A stretch of DNA of 64,000 nt, from the NCBI RefSeq assembly GCF_007197885.1, contig NZ_VKKG01000003.1, forward strand, positions 310,001-374,000, written 5' to 3'. The DNA is from Tessaracoccus rhinocerotis (GTDB lineage Bacteria; Actinomycetota; Actinomycetes; Propionibacteriales; Propionibacteriaceae). The notes beneath the pieces are model-generated. The model saw nothing but the letters and a program-made list of their open reading frames with translations. It was not told the origin of the DNA and searched no databases. Below are positions 7,877-16,339 of the stretch, in pieces (positions within the stretch are counted from its first letter, which is position 1; every line of letters begins with the position of its first letter). The translations under genes and the position numbers were made by a program.

Positions 7877-9337
7877 ATGACAGAACCAGCTCTCACGGAC
7901 CAGAACCCCACCGCCCCCAGGCCGTCGACGTCCTCGTCGACCACCGGGGGGCCCGGCGTGGTGCCAAGCTTCGCCGACGTCCCGGCCGGGCGGCCGCGCA
8001 CCCGGTTCGCCGTCGTCGGCACCGGGCACCGGGCCGGCATGTACGTCACGGCGATCACCGGCGACCACGCCGACGTCGCCGAGCTCGTCGCCTGGTGCGA
8101 CACCAACCCGGGCCGGATGGACTTCTACGACGCGGAGGCCGGGGCCGCCCTGGGCCTCGGAGGGCCGGCTGGCCTGCCGCAGTACGGGCCGGAGGACCTC
8201 GAGCGCATGGTCGCCGAGCAGCGGGTGGACGCCGTCGTGGTCACCACACCGGACTTCACCCACGCCGAGCTGGTGGCACGGGCGCAGGCGGCCGGGGTGG
8301 ACGTCGTCGTCGAGAAGCCGCTGGCGACCACGGCCGAGGGCTGCCGCACCATCATCGAGTCAGTGGCCGCCACCGGCCGCGACCTCACGATGACCTTCAA
8401 CTACCGCTACGCGCCCCGGAACTCGTCGCTGCGCGAGGTGATCGCCTCCGGCGCCATCGGCACCCCCACCAGCGTCCACTTCGAATGGGTCCTGGACACC
8501 GTCCACGGCGCCGACTACTTCCGCCGCTGGCACCGCCGGCAGCGCAACTCCGGCAGCCTCCTGATCCACAAGGCGGCGCACCACTTCGACCTGGTCAACT
8601 GGTGGCTCGACGACGCGCCCGCGCGCGTGTTCGCCTCCGCCGGCCTGCAGTTCTACGGCGACGAGAACGCCGCCGAGCGGGGCCTGGGGGAGCGGCCGGA
8701 GCGGGGCACCGGGGTCACCGGTGACCCGTGGGCCCTCGACCTCACCCGCGACCCCCGCCTGCAGGCCCTCTACCTGGACTCAGAGCACCACGACGGGTAC
8801 CTGCGTGACCGCGACGTGTTCACCCCTGGCATCGACATCCACGACAACATGGCGCTCGTGGTTGACTACCGACGGGGAGCGCGGATGTCGTACTCGCTGA
8901 ACGCCCACTCCCCGTGGGAGGGGTACAACGTGGCTGTCAACGGGACGCAGGGAAGGGCGGAGCTCACCGTCGTCGAGCGCGGCGCCGTGGAGGTCGCGCC
9001 CGACGGACGCGTGGTGCTGGACGCCTCCGCCAACCCCGAGGCCCCCGGCGCGACGGCGTCGCGCCCCGAGGGCGAGCGGCTGCTGGTGCAGCGCCACTGG
9101 GAGCCTGCCCGGGACGTCGCCATCCCCGCCGGCATCGGCGGCCACGGCGGTGGTGACGCGATCCTGCTGATGGACGTCTTCCGGCGCGACCTTCGGCTCG
9201 GGCCCGATCCGCTCGGCCGCGCCGCCGGCTACCTCGACGGTGTGCGCGCGGTCGCGGTCGGCGTGGCCGCCAACCAGTCGCTCGCGACCGGCCGCGCAGT
9301 GGGCATCGACGAGCTCGGGCTCGGCGTGGAGCTGTGA
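7877..9337 (+). CDS. Gfo/Idh/MocA-family NAD(P)-dependent oxidoreductase
   Basis: A 486-residue protein. After a disordered Pro/Ser/Thr-rich leader of about 45 residues comes a Rossmann domain (FAVVGTGHRAGMY) and the conserved EKPLA segment (VVVEKPLATT), whose lysine is a catalytic residue in this family. The C-terminal half has the family alpha/beta substrate domain, including LIHKAAHHFDLVNWWL. Members oxidise or reduce sugars, inositols and related compounds. The ATG follows a GCAGGG ribosome site; a longer in-frame stretch upstream runs through the terminator and is not coding. The glycerate kinase start overlaps its stop (GTGA), so it probably works in a sugar-acid or polyol degradation route. 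The exact substrate cannot be read from sequence. Confidence 0.9.
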   Translation: MTEPALTDQNPTAPRPSTSSSTTGGPGVVPSFADVPAGRPRTRFAVVGTGHRAGMYVTAITGDHADVAELVAWCDTNPGRMDFYDAEAGAALGLGGPAGLPQYGPEDLERMVAEQRVDAVVVTTPDFTHAELVARAQAAGVDVVVEKPLATTAEGCRTIIESVAATGRDLTMTFNYRYAPRNSSLREVIASGAIGTPTSVHFEWVLDTVHGADYFRRWHRRQRNSGSLLIHKAAHHFDLVNWWLDDAPARVFASAGLQFYGDENAAERGLGERPERGTGVTGDPWALDLTRDPRLQALYLDSEHHDGYLRDRDVFTPGIDIHDNMALVVDYRRGARMSYSLNAHSPWEGYNVAVNGTQGRAELTVVERGAVEVAPDGRVVLDASANPEAPGATASRPEGERLLVQRHWEPARDVAIPAGIGGHGGGDAILLMDVFRRDLRLGPDPLGRAAGYLDGVRAVAVGVAANQSLATGRAVGIDELGLGVEL

Positions 9338-10446
9338 GCCCGTCTGTCGTCGTCGCACTCGACAGCTTCAAGGGGACCATCTCGGCGGCCGACGCGGTCG
9401 CCGCGCTGGCCGCCGGCTGGGGGAGTGCTGGAGCCGTCGACGCCGTGCTGCGGCCGATGGCCGACGGCGGCGAGGGCACGATCGAGGCGTTCGCGACTGC
9501 GGTGGCGGGGGCCGAGCGGCACCCGGTCCGGGTCACCGGTCCCGCGGGGGGCCCGGTCGAGGCCAGCTGGCTGCTGCTGCCCGGGACCGACGACGCCCCG
9601 CGCGGCACCGCGGTGGTCGAGCTCGCCTCCACCTCCGGGATCGAGCTGCTCGGCGAGCGCAGGCTCGGCCTCGACGCCGACACCACCGGCTTCGGGCAGG
9701 CCATCGCTGCGGCCCTCGACCACGGCGTCTCGCGGCTGCTGCTCGGCATCGGCTCCAGCGCCTCCACCGACGGCGGCGTCGGCATGCTGCGCGCGCTCGG
9801 CGGCGAGTTCACGGACAACTTCGGCGAACCGGTCGCGCCCGGCGCGCGCGGATTGGAGCGGCTCGCCTCGGCACACCTCGACCGGGTCAGACGCCCACCC
9901 GTCGGGGGCGTGAAGGTACTCACCGACGTCACCAACCCCCTGCTCGGCCCGGTCGGGGCCGCCGCGGTGTTCGGACCGCAGAAGGGTCTCGACGCCGACG
10001 GCGTCGCACGGGCGGAGGCAGGGTTGGCGCGGCTGGCGAAGCTGATGCAGGTGCCGTTCTACGAGCCCGGCGCCGGGGCCGCGGGGGGAACCGGGTTCGC
10101 GTTGCTCGCCTGGGGTGCCCAACTGGTCCCCGGCGCACGGGAGGTGGCAGACCTGGTGGGCCTGCGGGAGGCGATCGCGTCCGCGGACCTGGTGGTCACC
10201 GGCGAGGGCGGCTACGACTCCCAGTCCGCCAAGGGCAAGGTGCCCGCCCACGTCGCCGCCCTCGCCGCCGAGGCCGGGGTGCCGTGCGTGCTGGTGGCCG
10301 GGCGGATCGGTGACGACGCGGACACCTCCGGGTTCCGCGCGGCGGTCTCGCTCACGGACCTGGCGGGGTCCCCGGAGGTCGCGTCGGCTGAGCCCGCGCG
10401 CTGGCTCCGCGAGGCGGGAGCGGTGCTGGCCTCCAAGCCCTTGTGA
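9334..10446 (+). CDS. Glycerate kinase
   Basis: A 370-residue kinase of the GlxK/GarK family that phosphorylates glycerate with ATP, feeding it to glycolysis. The N-terminus VVVALDSFKGTISAADA, the ADGGEGT loop at about residues 44-50, and the GIGSSASTDGGVGML segment are diagnostic. The GTG start overlaps the oxidoreductase stop by four bases, so the pair is co-translated. This suggests that the oxidoreductase route yields glycerate. It converges on the SIMPL gene with only three bases between the stops and no obvious terminator. Confidence 0.95.
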   Translation: MSPSVVVALDSFKGTISAADAVAALAAGWGSAGAVDAVLRPMADGGEGTIEAFATAVAGAERHPVRVTGPAGGPVEASWLLLPGTDDAPRGTAVVELASTSGIELLGERRLGLDADTTGFGQAIAAALDHGVSRLLLGIGSSASTDGGVGMLRALGGEFTDNFGEPVAPGARGLERLASAHLDRVRRPPVGGVKVLTDVTNPLLGPVGAAAVFGPQKGLDADGVARAEAGLARLAKLMQVPFYEPGAGAAGGTGFALLAWGAQLVPGAREVADLVGLREAIASADLVVTGEGGYDSQSAKGKVPAHVAALAAEAGVPCVLVAGRIGDDADTSGFRAAVSLTDLAGSPEVASAEPARWLREAGAVLASKPL

Positions 10447-10449
10447 CGG

Positions 10450-11112
10450 TCAGGCGGTGGTGAAGCGGGCGTGCACGGTTGAGTGCACCTCGATGTCCTC
10501 GGGCGTCAGGTCGACGCCCTCGCCGCGTCCCCCTCCGGCCGCGCCGCGGGCCATCGCCCCGGCTGCGAACGCCATGGGCTGGGACTCGCCGGAGTCCGGG
10601 AACGGTGCGTCGGAGAGCTCCACGAACGTGACGGCGCCGGCGCCGGCGGCCTCCGCGAGGACCTCCGCCCTGTCCCGGGCGTTGGCGACGGCGTCGGCGA
10701 GGACCCGGGACTTCTCCGCCTCCTCGCGCTCGTCGGTGAGCTTCCACCGCACGCGCTCGACGCTGACGCCATCCTCACGGCCCCAGGTGTCGATGAAGGC
10801 GCTGAGCTCCCGGAAATTGTTGAACGTCAGTTTCGCCCGGCTGGACGCCCGGTGCCGGTACGGCAGCTGGCTGCCGTCCTGGGCGTAGGGGCGCCAACTG
10901 CGGGTGGACAGTGCCAGCAGCACCGTCTCGGTGACCGGGCACGGGTCCTTGGCCCTCAGGTTCTGGAACTCGGTGTTCATGGCGTCCGCGAGTTCGGAGG
11001 CCTTCTCGACCGCTCGGTCAAGGTCCCCGGACTCGTGCCCGAGGCTGAGGTGGACGACGGCGAGTTCGGGCTGGAATGAGGCCTTCGCCTCGCCCACGAC
11101 GGTGATCTTCAC
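10450..11112 (-). CDS. SIMPL (DUF541) domain protein
   Basis: A 220-residue protein matching the SIMPL/DUF541 family over its length: MKITVVGEAKASFQPELA at the start, a helical section (about 30-55), and the strand-rich C-terminal part ending EDIEVHSTVHARF. Family members are usually exported and linked to oxidative stress, but no signal peptide is visible here, so this copy is probably cytoplasmic. The GTG start has GTCAGGAG upstream. A perfect 7-1-7 Fur-type palindrome lies 71 bases before the start, which suggests metal control. The biochemical role is unknown. Confidence 0.85.
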   Translation of the reverse strand: MKITVVGEAKASFQPELAVVHLSLGHESGDLDRAVEKASELADAMNTEFQNLRAKDPCPVTETVLLALSTRSWRPYAQDGSQLPYRHRASSRAKLTFNNFRELSAFIDTWGREDGVSVERVRWKLTDEREEAEKSRVLADAVANARDRAEVLAEAAGAGAVTFVELSDAPFPDSGESQPMAFAAGAMARGAAGGGRGEGVDLTPEDIEVHSTVHARFTTA

Positions 11113-11182
11113 TGGTGCTCCTGACGTGGCGGGGTCGACCGGACGGGCTGCATTCGTCCGGTCGCCCCGCGCTCGATACTAC

Positions 11183-11197
11183 TGAGAATGATTCTCA
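11183..11197. promoter_or_regulatory. Fur/Zur-type 7-1-7 operator
   Basis: TGAGAATGATTCTCA is a perfect 7-1-7 inverted repeat of the form bound by Fur-superfamily metalloregulators (Fur or Zur). It lies 71 bases upstream of the SIMPL start and after the DUF937 stop. In the SIMPL direction TTGAGA and TAGTAT overlap or adjoin it, so a repressor here could block a promoter. Which metal is involved cannot be told from sequence. Confidence 0.6.
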
Positions 11198-11220
11198 AAA
11201 GCTAGTCCTTTGGGGGAGGG

Positions 11221-11940
11221 TCACTTCTTGCCGAAGATGCCGCCCAGGATGTCTCCCAGCACGCCACCGCCGCCCTCCTCCTTCTCCTCTGCCCGGCGCC
11301 GCGGTTCCTCGGAACCGGTGGGGAACTCCTCGGTCGGGAACTTGTCGGTGGAGCCGCCGGAGTCCGGGACGTTGAAGGGACTCTCACCCTGCTGGACGGA
11401 CTCGCCCGTCGTGGTCGCCCCGCCGCCGCCCCCGCCGAGGATCTGGCCGAGGATGTCGCCCAGCCCGCCCCCGCCGCCGGTCTGTTGGCGGCCTGCGGAC
11501 TGGTCGCCGCCGAGGACGCCACCGAGGATGTCGCCGAAGCCGCCCTTGGTGACCTTGCCCGCCAAGTAGCCGAGCACGATCGGCGCGAGCATCCGGAGCA
11601 GCTTGCCCACCTGCTCGTTGCCGAGCAGGCCGCCAAGCGCCGCCGGCGGGGCGTCGCTGCTGCCGAGGACGTGGGAGACGATCTTCTCGCCGTCCGCGGT
11701 GTCCACCTGGTTCAGGTCCACCCGCGAGTCGGTGTAGAAGTGCGACGAGCTGTGCTGGTCGAGTGCGCCCGCCAGCGAGGCCTCGCCCGCCGGGCTGCTG
11801 GCCGCGTTGGCCTGCATGCCGCCCATGAGCGTTGCGACTGCCTGGCGGGCCGCCTGTTCGGCCGTCGCCTCGTCGGTGCCGAGTTCACCCGCCAACTGGT
11901 CCAGGGGGATTCGGTTCAGGATTTCGTTGACCGCATTCAT
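11221..11940 (-). CDS. DUF937 domain protein with Gly-rich tail
   Basis: A 239-residue protein whose first 150 residues match DUF937: NEILNRIPLDQLAGELGTDE, then a Gly/Ala-rich helical region, and EKIVSHVLG. The C-terminal part is low complexity, with repeated GGLGDILGG-type motifs (about residues 135-175), and ends with another GDILGGIFGKK copy. The chosen ATG follows GGAAGGATCC; an in-frame start 14 codons upstream has weaker signals. Function of DUF937 is unknown. The gene is alone, with the Fur-type site downstream of it rather than in front. Confidence 0.8.
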   Translation of the reverse strand: MNAVNEILNRIPLDQLAGELGTDEATAEQAARQAVATLMGGMQANAASSPAGEASLAGALDQHSSSHFYTDSRVDLNQVDTADGEKIVSHVLGSSDAPPAALGGLLGNEQVGKLLRMLAPIVLGYLAGKVTKGGFGDILGGVLGGDQSAGRQQTGGGGGLGDILGQILGGGGGGATTTGESVQQGESPFNVPDSGGSTDKFPTEEFPTGSEEPRRRAEEKEEGGGGVLGDILGGIFGKK

Positions 11941-12036
11941 CGGGGATCCTTCCGAGTAGTGGAGGAGTTCAATAAAGCACAAGCACCCAGCCCGGGCATG
12001 GAAAGGTGCAAAGTCTGCCGCCAGCCACCGACGGCC

Positions 12037-12654
12037 TCAGGCCAGGAACTCCAGCAGGTCCGTCAGCTCGTCGATCTGGTGGTCGCCCGCGACCGGGACC
12101 TCGACGCCGGGGGTCGTGAGCATCACCGTCGCCATGCCGGCGGACGCAGCCGACTCGGCGTCGATGGGCCGGTCGCCGATCCCGACGCACTCGGACACGT
12201 CCAACCCGTGCCTTCGCACCAGCTCGGAGTACATCGCCGGGTCCGGCTTGCGGGGGAAGCCGTCGTCGGTGCAGACGAGGTCGTCGACGGTGATCCCGAG
12301 TCCCTCGAGCAGGGAGGTGGCGCTGGCGCGGTCGCGGTGGGTGACCACGAGGTTCAGGCCGCTCACCCGATCCATCACCTGTTTTACGCCGGGCATCGCC
12401 GGCGGCGGCGAGGTGCGCCACCGCTGCTTCAGCTCCCGCTCCGCCTGCCTGAAGTCGGCCTCCGGGATGGCGTAGCGCTCGGAGAGCGTGCCGATGGCGT
12501 GTCCCGTGGAGACGCGGGTGGCGGCCGCGACGTCGCCGGGACTGACGCGTTGGCCAGTGGCCCGGACGACGCCGGCGAGGATCGCGTCCAGCCCGGGGTA
12601 GGTGTTGACGATGGTGCCGCCCATGTCCCAGAAGACGTGCCGGTATCCAGTCAT
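12037..12654 (-). CDS. HAD-superfamily hydrolase with altered motif I
   Basis: A 205-residue HAD subfamily IA protein. Motif I reads WDMGGT (Asp10 nucleophile retained, but Gly12 where most phosphatases have the second Asp). Motif II is near LVVTHRD, Lys at RKPDP, and motif IV at GIGDRPID. A cap of about 65 residues follows motif I. The Asp-to-Gly change removes the usual acid/base, so phosphatase activity is uncertain; dehalogenase-like or phosphonatase-like chemistry uses other residues at this site. The ATG overlaps the stop of the PIG-L deacetylase gene by four bases, so it is co-translated with a mycothiol-type gene. Confidence 0.85.
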   Translation of the reverse strand: MTGYRHVFWDMGGTIVNTYPGLDAILAGVVRATGQRVSPGDVAAATRVSTGHAIGTLSERYAIPEADFRQAERELKQRWRTSPPPAMPGVKQVMDRVSGLNLVVTHRDRASATSLLEGLGITVDDLVCTDDGFPRKPDPAMYSELVRRHGLDVSECVGIGDRPIDAESAASAGMATVMLTTPGVEVPVAGDHQIDELTDLLEFLA

Positions 12655-13379
12655 GCGCTGATCCTTCCCGTGTCGCCGCGCAGCCCCACCGACGTGCGCA
12701 CGGGCTCGCTCTGGCCGCCGCTGTGCGTGAGGGTGGTGCCATCAACGCTCACCTGCGACGCGTGTTGCTCCAGTGCCCTGATGACGACGGGCAGGTGGCG
12801 CTCCAGGTCGAGCCACAACACGTCCTCGCCGGGCTCGTGGACCACGACGGCGAACTCGCGCGCGAGGACGTCGGCGGCGGTGCGGGCCAGGTGGTGGCAG
12901 CGGACGTGGTCGGGGTGCCCGTAGCCGCCGTCGGCGTCGTAGGTGATGACCAGTTCGGCGTCGACGTGGCGCAGCCAGGCGATCATGTCGGCCACGACGT
13001 CGGCCTCCTCTGCGGCGCAGAAGGAGCGCTCGTCCGAGGACTCGGCGGGCCCGGCCACGCCCTCGCTGACCCACGCCATCCCGGAGTCGCGGTAGTGGCG
13101 CGAGCCGATGCCGTCGCGGGCGGGCGGGTCACCGAGGAACGCGTGCTCGGTCACGCCCAGCGTCGCGAGGGCTGCGTCGAGCTCGTTCTCGCGGTGGGCC
13201 ACGAGCTCGGGGGTGCCGGCGAGGTGGGACAGCGGCCCGGGCACGACGTCGCCCAGCTCCCCGCGCGTGGCAGTCAGCACGGAGACTGCGTGACCCCGTT
13301 CAACGAGCTGGGCGATCAGGGCCCCGGTGGCGATGGTCTCGTCGTCGGGGTGGGCGTGGACGAAGGTGATCCTGCTCAA
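12651..13379 (-). CDS. mshB: PIG-L family deacetylase, MshB-like
   Basis: A zinc-dependent LmbE/PIG-L deacetylase of about 242 residues. Zinc ligands are visible in HAHPDDE (residues 8-14) and in the C-terminal GHPDHVRCHH block. MshB removes acetyl from GlcNAc-Ins in mycothiol synthesis; the related mycothiol conjugate amidase has the same fold, so MshB is the likelier call because mshA lies close by. The start is set at a TTG with GGAGGA five bases before it. A longer reading to 13466 would overlap the upstream membrane gene by 65 bases and lacks a ribosome site. Confidence 0.8.
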   Translation of the reverse strand: MSRITFVHAHPDDETIATGALIAQLVERGHAVSVLTATRGELGDVVPGPLSHLAGTPELVAHRENELDAALATLGVTEHAFLGDPPARDGIGSRHYRDSGMAWVSEGVAGPAESSDERSFCAAEEADVVADMIAWLRHVDAELVITYDADGGYGHPDHVRCHHLARTAADVLAREFAVVVHEPGEDVLWLDLERHLPVVIRALEQHASQVSVDGTTLTHSGGQSEPVRTSVGLRGDTGRISA

Positions 13380-13401
13380 CTGTCCTCCGGTGGTCGGGCA
13401 C

Positions 13402-14157
13402 TCAGCTCGGTGCGGGTTCGCGCTCGGGCTGTCCACCAGCGTACGAGCCGGCGGGCCCTCGCGCACGGGAGCGCCACCAACCGACGGCGGTCCCGACCGC
13501 GGCGGCGCAACAGAACGCGGCGGTCAACCAGCCCGTGCCGGGCGGGGTGTCCCAGTTGGCGTCGCTCAGCATCACCGACAGGTAGAACTCCGCGATCCGG
13601 CTGAGGACCCCGGGCGCGGCGGCGGCCACGGCGACGACGGCGGCTCGGACCAGCACCGTGCCCCCGAGGCCGGCCCGCCGGAGCGCCAGCAGCGCCACCG
13701 GGACCGAGAGGTTGGCGAGCAGCAGCAGCCAGGTGCCCGTGGACCAGCCACCCCTGCTGCCCTCGAGGGACCACACGGCAACCGCGGCAACACCGCCGAG
13801 CGTGGACAGCGCCGGCAGCGCTGTCATGAGCCACGTCCAGCCCCGTACCGCGAACGCAGGCAGCAACAGCAGCCACGCCGAGGCCAGCAGCGCGGCCGAA
13901 GCGGTCCCCGACGCCGCTGCCCACGTGAAGTCCTCGCCGGCGGCGAGCAGGGGGAAGACGTGCGCGCCGTCCATGGCGGCCAGGCAGGCGTCGGTGAACT
14001 CGGTGGGGTACGCGCCTCCCACGAGGATGCTGCCGTTGAGCATTTGGCCCGCACAGGGGCGCCACACGAGCGCGACCGCGACCGACTCGAGCACCGCCGC
14101 TCCGCCGATCAGTGCGGCGGCGAGCAGCCAACGGATTGAACGTCCCCCGATGTCCAT
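13402..14157 (-). CDS. Membrane protein of the mycothiol locus, unknown function
   Basis: A 251-residue membrane protein with about five or six hydrophobic segments: roughly 9-30, 87-104, 108-128, 140-160, 165-185 and 203-220. Between the first two there is an extracytoplasmic-looking loop with a Cys pair (CAGQ and DACL). It ends 23 bases before the MshB start. Similar multi-helix proteins sit next to mshB in many actinobacteria, which fits with this locus, but no function is known to me. The C-terminal tail is Arg/Pro/Glu-rich and probably cytoplasmic. Confidence 0.75.
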   Translation of the reverse strand: MDIGGRSIRWLLAAALIGGAAVLESVAVALVWRPCAGQMLNGSILVGGAYPTEFTDACLAAMDGAHVFPLLAAGEDFTWAAASGTASAALLASAWLLLLPAFAVRGWTWLMTALPALSTLGGVAAVAVWSLEGSRGGWSTGTWLLLLANLSVPVALLALRRAGLGGTVLVRAAVVAVAAAAPGVLSRIAEFYLSVMLSDANWDTPPGTGWLTAAFCCAAAVGTAVGWWRSRARGPAGSYAGGQPEREPAPS

Positions 14158-14199
14158 GCCGCTCAGCCTACGTTGAGGACCTGCCGTCGACCCGGTGAA

Positions 14200-15420
14200 T
14201 CAGAGAACCCTCCGGTAGGCGGCCAGCGTGCGCCCGGCGACGATCGGCCACGTCATGTCCTCGGCACGCTGCCGGCCGGTCGCACCGAGCCTGGCGCGGA
14301 GGTCTTCGTCGCGGAGGAGGCCGGTGAGCTCGCGCGCCCAGTCGTCCGCGTCGTGGGTGGGGACCAGCAGCCCGGTGTGGGTGTTGCAGATTGCCTCGGT
14401 CAGGCCCCCGGCGGCCGCGGCGAGTACCGGGACGCCGGACGCCGACGCCTCGAGGGCGATCAGCCCGAACGTCTCCGAGTGCGACGGCACCAGCATCACC
14501 GACGCGTGCCGGATGACCCGGGCGAGGGCTGGGCGATCCTGTCCGGGGAGGAACGTGACGCGGTCGGTGAGTCCCAGTTCGGCGACCAGCGCGTGCAGTT
14601 CCTGCTCGTAGCCCGCGAAGTCCGCCGAGGTCTGGCCCACCATGACCAGGTCCGGGCGCTCGTCCTCCGGCACGCCCGCGAGGGCCCGGATGGCGACGTC
14701 GGGTCCCTTCAGCGGCTGCAGCCGGGCGGCGAAGACGACGTAGCCGGGGCGCACGCGCGGCGACGGCGTCCAGGAGACGTTGGGTTGGCCCGGGACGTGG
14801 TCCTCGGCACCGCTGGCGGGTTGGAACAGCTCGACGTCGACGCCGGGCCGGACGATCACCACGCGCTCGGGGTCCGCGTTGCAGCGGCCGATCACGACGG
14901 CGGCCTCGTGGTGGGACACGGCGATCACGAGGTCGGACTGCTCCGCGCAGATCACCTCACCGGGCAGCCGGTCCGGGGTCTCGGGCGGTTCACCATCGCG
15001 CAGGGAGGAGTTGGGGTGGGCGGCGACGGAGTGGAACGTCATCACGTGCGGCACGCCCCACTCGCGTGCCAGCGGCAGGGCGGCGACCCCGGACATCCAG
15101 TGGTGGGAGTGCACCAGGTCGAACGGGCCGAGGTGGGCCATGCCTGCGCGGAACTCGTCGACGTGGTGGTGGATCTCGCTCTTGGGCAGCGGCGTCGTCG
15201 GCCCGGCGGTGATGTGGTGCAGGACGACGCCGTCGGCGAACGGGACGGCGTCGGGCTGGTCGGGATGGCTGCGCCGCGTGATGAACTCGACGTGGACGTC
15301 CAGCTGACCCAGCGCCGTCGCCAGGGCGTGGATGAGCACGTTCATGCCACCGGCGTCGGCCGTTCCCGGCCGCTCGGCGGGGGAGGTGTGCATGGAGACG
15401 AACGCGACGCGCAGGGTCAT
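14200..15420 (-). CDS. mshA: D-inositol-3-phosphate glycosyltransferase
   Basis: MshA joins UDP-GlcNAc to inositol 3-phosphate, the first step of mycothiol synthesis, in the cytoplasm. The 406-residue GT4 protein begins MTLRVAFVSMHTSPAERPG, with the Gly-rich GGMNVLIHALA loop near residue 25 and a C-terminal nucleotide-sugar site including SHSETFGLIALEASASG (the Glu-x7-Glu motif). These are typical of MshA rather than of general GT4 enzymes. The gene precedes, in the same direction, a membrane protein and an mshB-like gene. The start ATG gives the expected family N-terminus. Confidence 0.92.
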   Translation of the reverse strand: MTLRVAFVSMHTSPAERPGTADAGGMNVLIHALATALGQLDVHVEFITRRSHPDQPDAVPFADGVVLHHITAGPTTPLPKSEIHHHVDEFRAGMAHLGPFDLVHSHHWMSGVAALPLAREWGVPHVMTFHSVAAHPNSSLRDGEPPETPDRLPGEVICAEQSDLVIAVSHHEAAVVIGRCNADPERVVIVRPGVDVELFQPASGAEDHVPGQPNVSWTPSPRVRPGYVVFAARLQPLKGPDVAIRALAGVPEDERPDLVMVGQTSADFAGYEQELHALVAELGLTDRVTFLPGQDRPALARVIRHASVMLVPSHSETFGLIALEASASGVPVLAAAAGGLTEAICNTHTGLLVPTHDADDWARELTGLLRDEDLRARLGATGRQRAEDMTWPIVAGRTLAAYRRVL

Positions 15421-15457
15421 GGCCCGACGCTACACGCTGGCAACCCTCGCAGCAGGG

Positions 15458-16339
15458 TCAGGACGACTGGGTCACGGGGACGCGGACGGCGTCGGCCACC
15501 ACCGCGGCGCCGCGCGGGAGCATCGCGATCGTGTAGTGGTTCACGCCGGGGACCTCCCGCACCGTCAGCGACGGCACCCGCGCGCGCCAACCGTCGAGCC
15601 ACGCGTCGGAGTAGAGGCCGCCGGACTGGTCGAACATGCCGCGCTCGGCGCGCAGCAGCAGGACGGGCAGGTCGATCGCGTCCAGTGCGCGGGTGAGGTC
15701 GGTGTCCTCGCCCGCCACGTCGAGGGTGTCCTCAGCCATCGCCCCGTACCGGGTGGCGGCGTGCATGCGAGGGGGCTCGCCGTGGAGGTCGTAGGCGACG
15801 TAGGCGCTGAGGTCGTCGTTCCACTCGGCCATCGCCGGGTGCCTGCGCCACTCGGCCTCGTACGCCTCGAGCGACGGATAGGTGCGCTGCAGTCGCTCGG
15901 CCGCCGGGCCCAGGACTGCCTCGACGCCCGCCTGCGGGTCCACGCCGTCGGGCAGCTGCAGCGGGATCCCGCCGTCGACCAGCACGAGGCGGTCCATCAG
16001 CTGTGGGTGCCGGTGCGCGAGCACCACGGAGACGAACGCGCCCATCGAGTGCCCCACCGGCAGCACGCGCCCCACCCCCAGGTGCGCCAGCAGCGCGGCG
16101 ACGTCGTCGGCGTGGCGCGACATCCCGTACGGGCCGACGAGGTGGTTGCTCAGGCCCCGACCCCGCAGGTCCGGCGCGATGATCCGCCACTGCGGCAGTT
16201 CCCGGGCGAGCGCCGCCCAGGCCTTGTGGGACGACGTGATGCCGTGCACCGCGACGAGGGTGCCGGCCGGTTCGCCGGCGGGCTCCCAGATGCCGGCGTG
16301 CAGCAGGCCCGGGGCGTCGAAGGTGGTGTAGGTGCTCAT
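15458..16339 (-). CDS. Alpha/beta-fold hydrolase
   Basis: A 293-residue alpha/beta hydrolase. The oxyanion region LVAVHGITSSHKAW is followed by the nucleophile elbow GHSMGAF, and a late GVNHYTI provides the candidate catalytic His; an Asp in the cap/core boundary would complete the triad. The protein has no signal peptide. Its ATG overlaps the stop of the upstream SDR gene, so it is the last gene of the ligase-TetR-SDR unit. Substrate is unknown: ester or thioester hydrolysis would fit beside an acyl-CoA ligase. The upstream nonsense codon could lower its expression by polarity. Confidence 0.88.
   Translation of the reverse strand: MSTYTTFDAPGLLHAGIWEPAGEPAGTLVAVHGITSSHKAWAALARELPQWRIIAPDLRGRGLSNHLVGPYGMSRHADDVAALLAHLGVGRVLPVGHSMGAFVSVVLAHRHPQLMDRLVLVDGGIPLQLPDGVDPQAGVEAVLGPAAERLQRTYPSLEAYEAEWRRHPAMAEWNDDLSAYVAYDLHGEPPRMHAATRYGAMAEDTLDVAGEDTDLTRALDAIDLPVLLLRAERGMFDQSGGLYSDAWLDGWRARVPSLTVREVPGVNHYTIAMLPRGAAVVADAVRVPVTQSS

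Noticed and set aside
13380-13466. Upstream start for the MshB-like gene
   Set aside because: It would overlap the membrane protein gene by 65 bases and has no ribosome site, whereas the TTG at 13379 has GGAGGA just before it and gives the family N-terminus.
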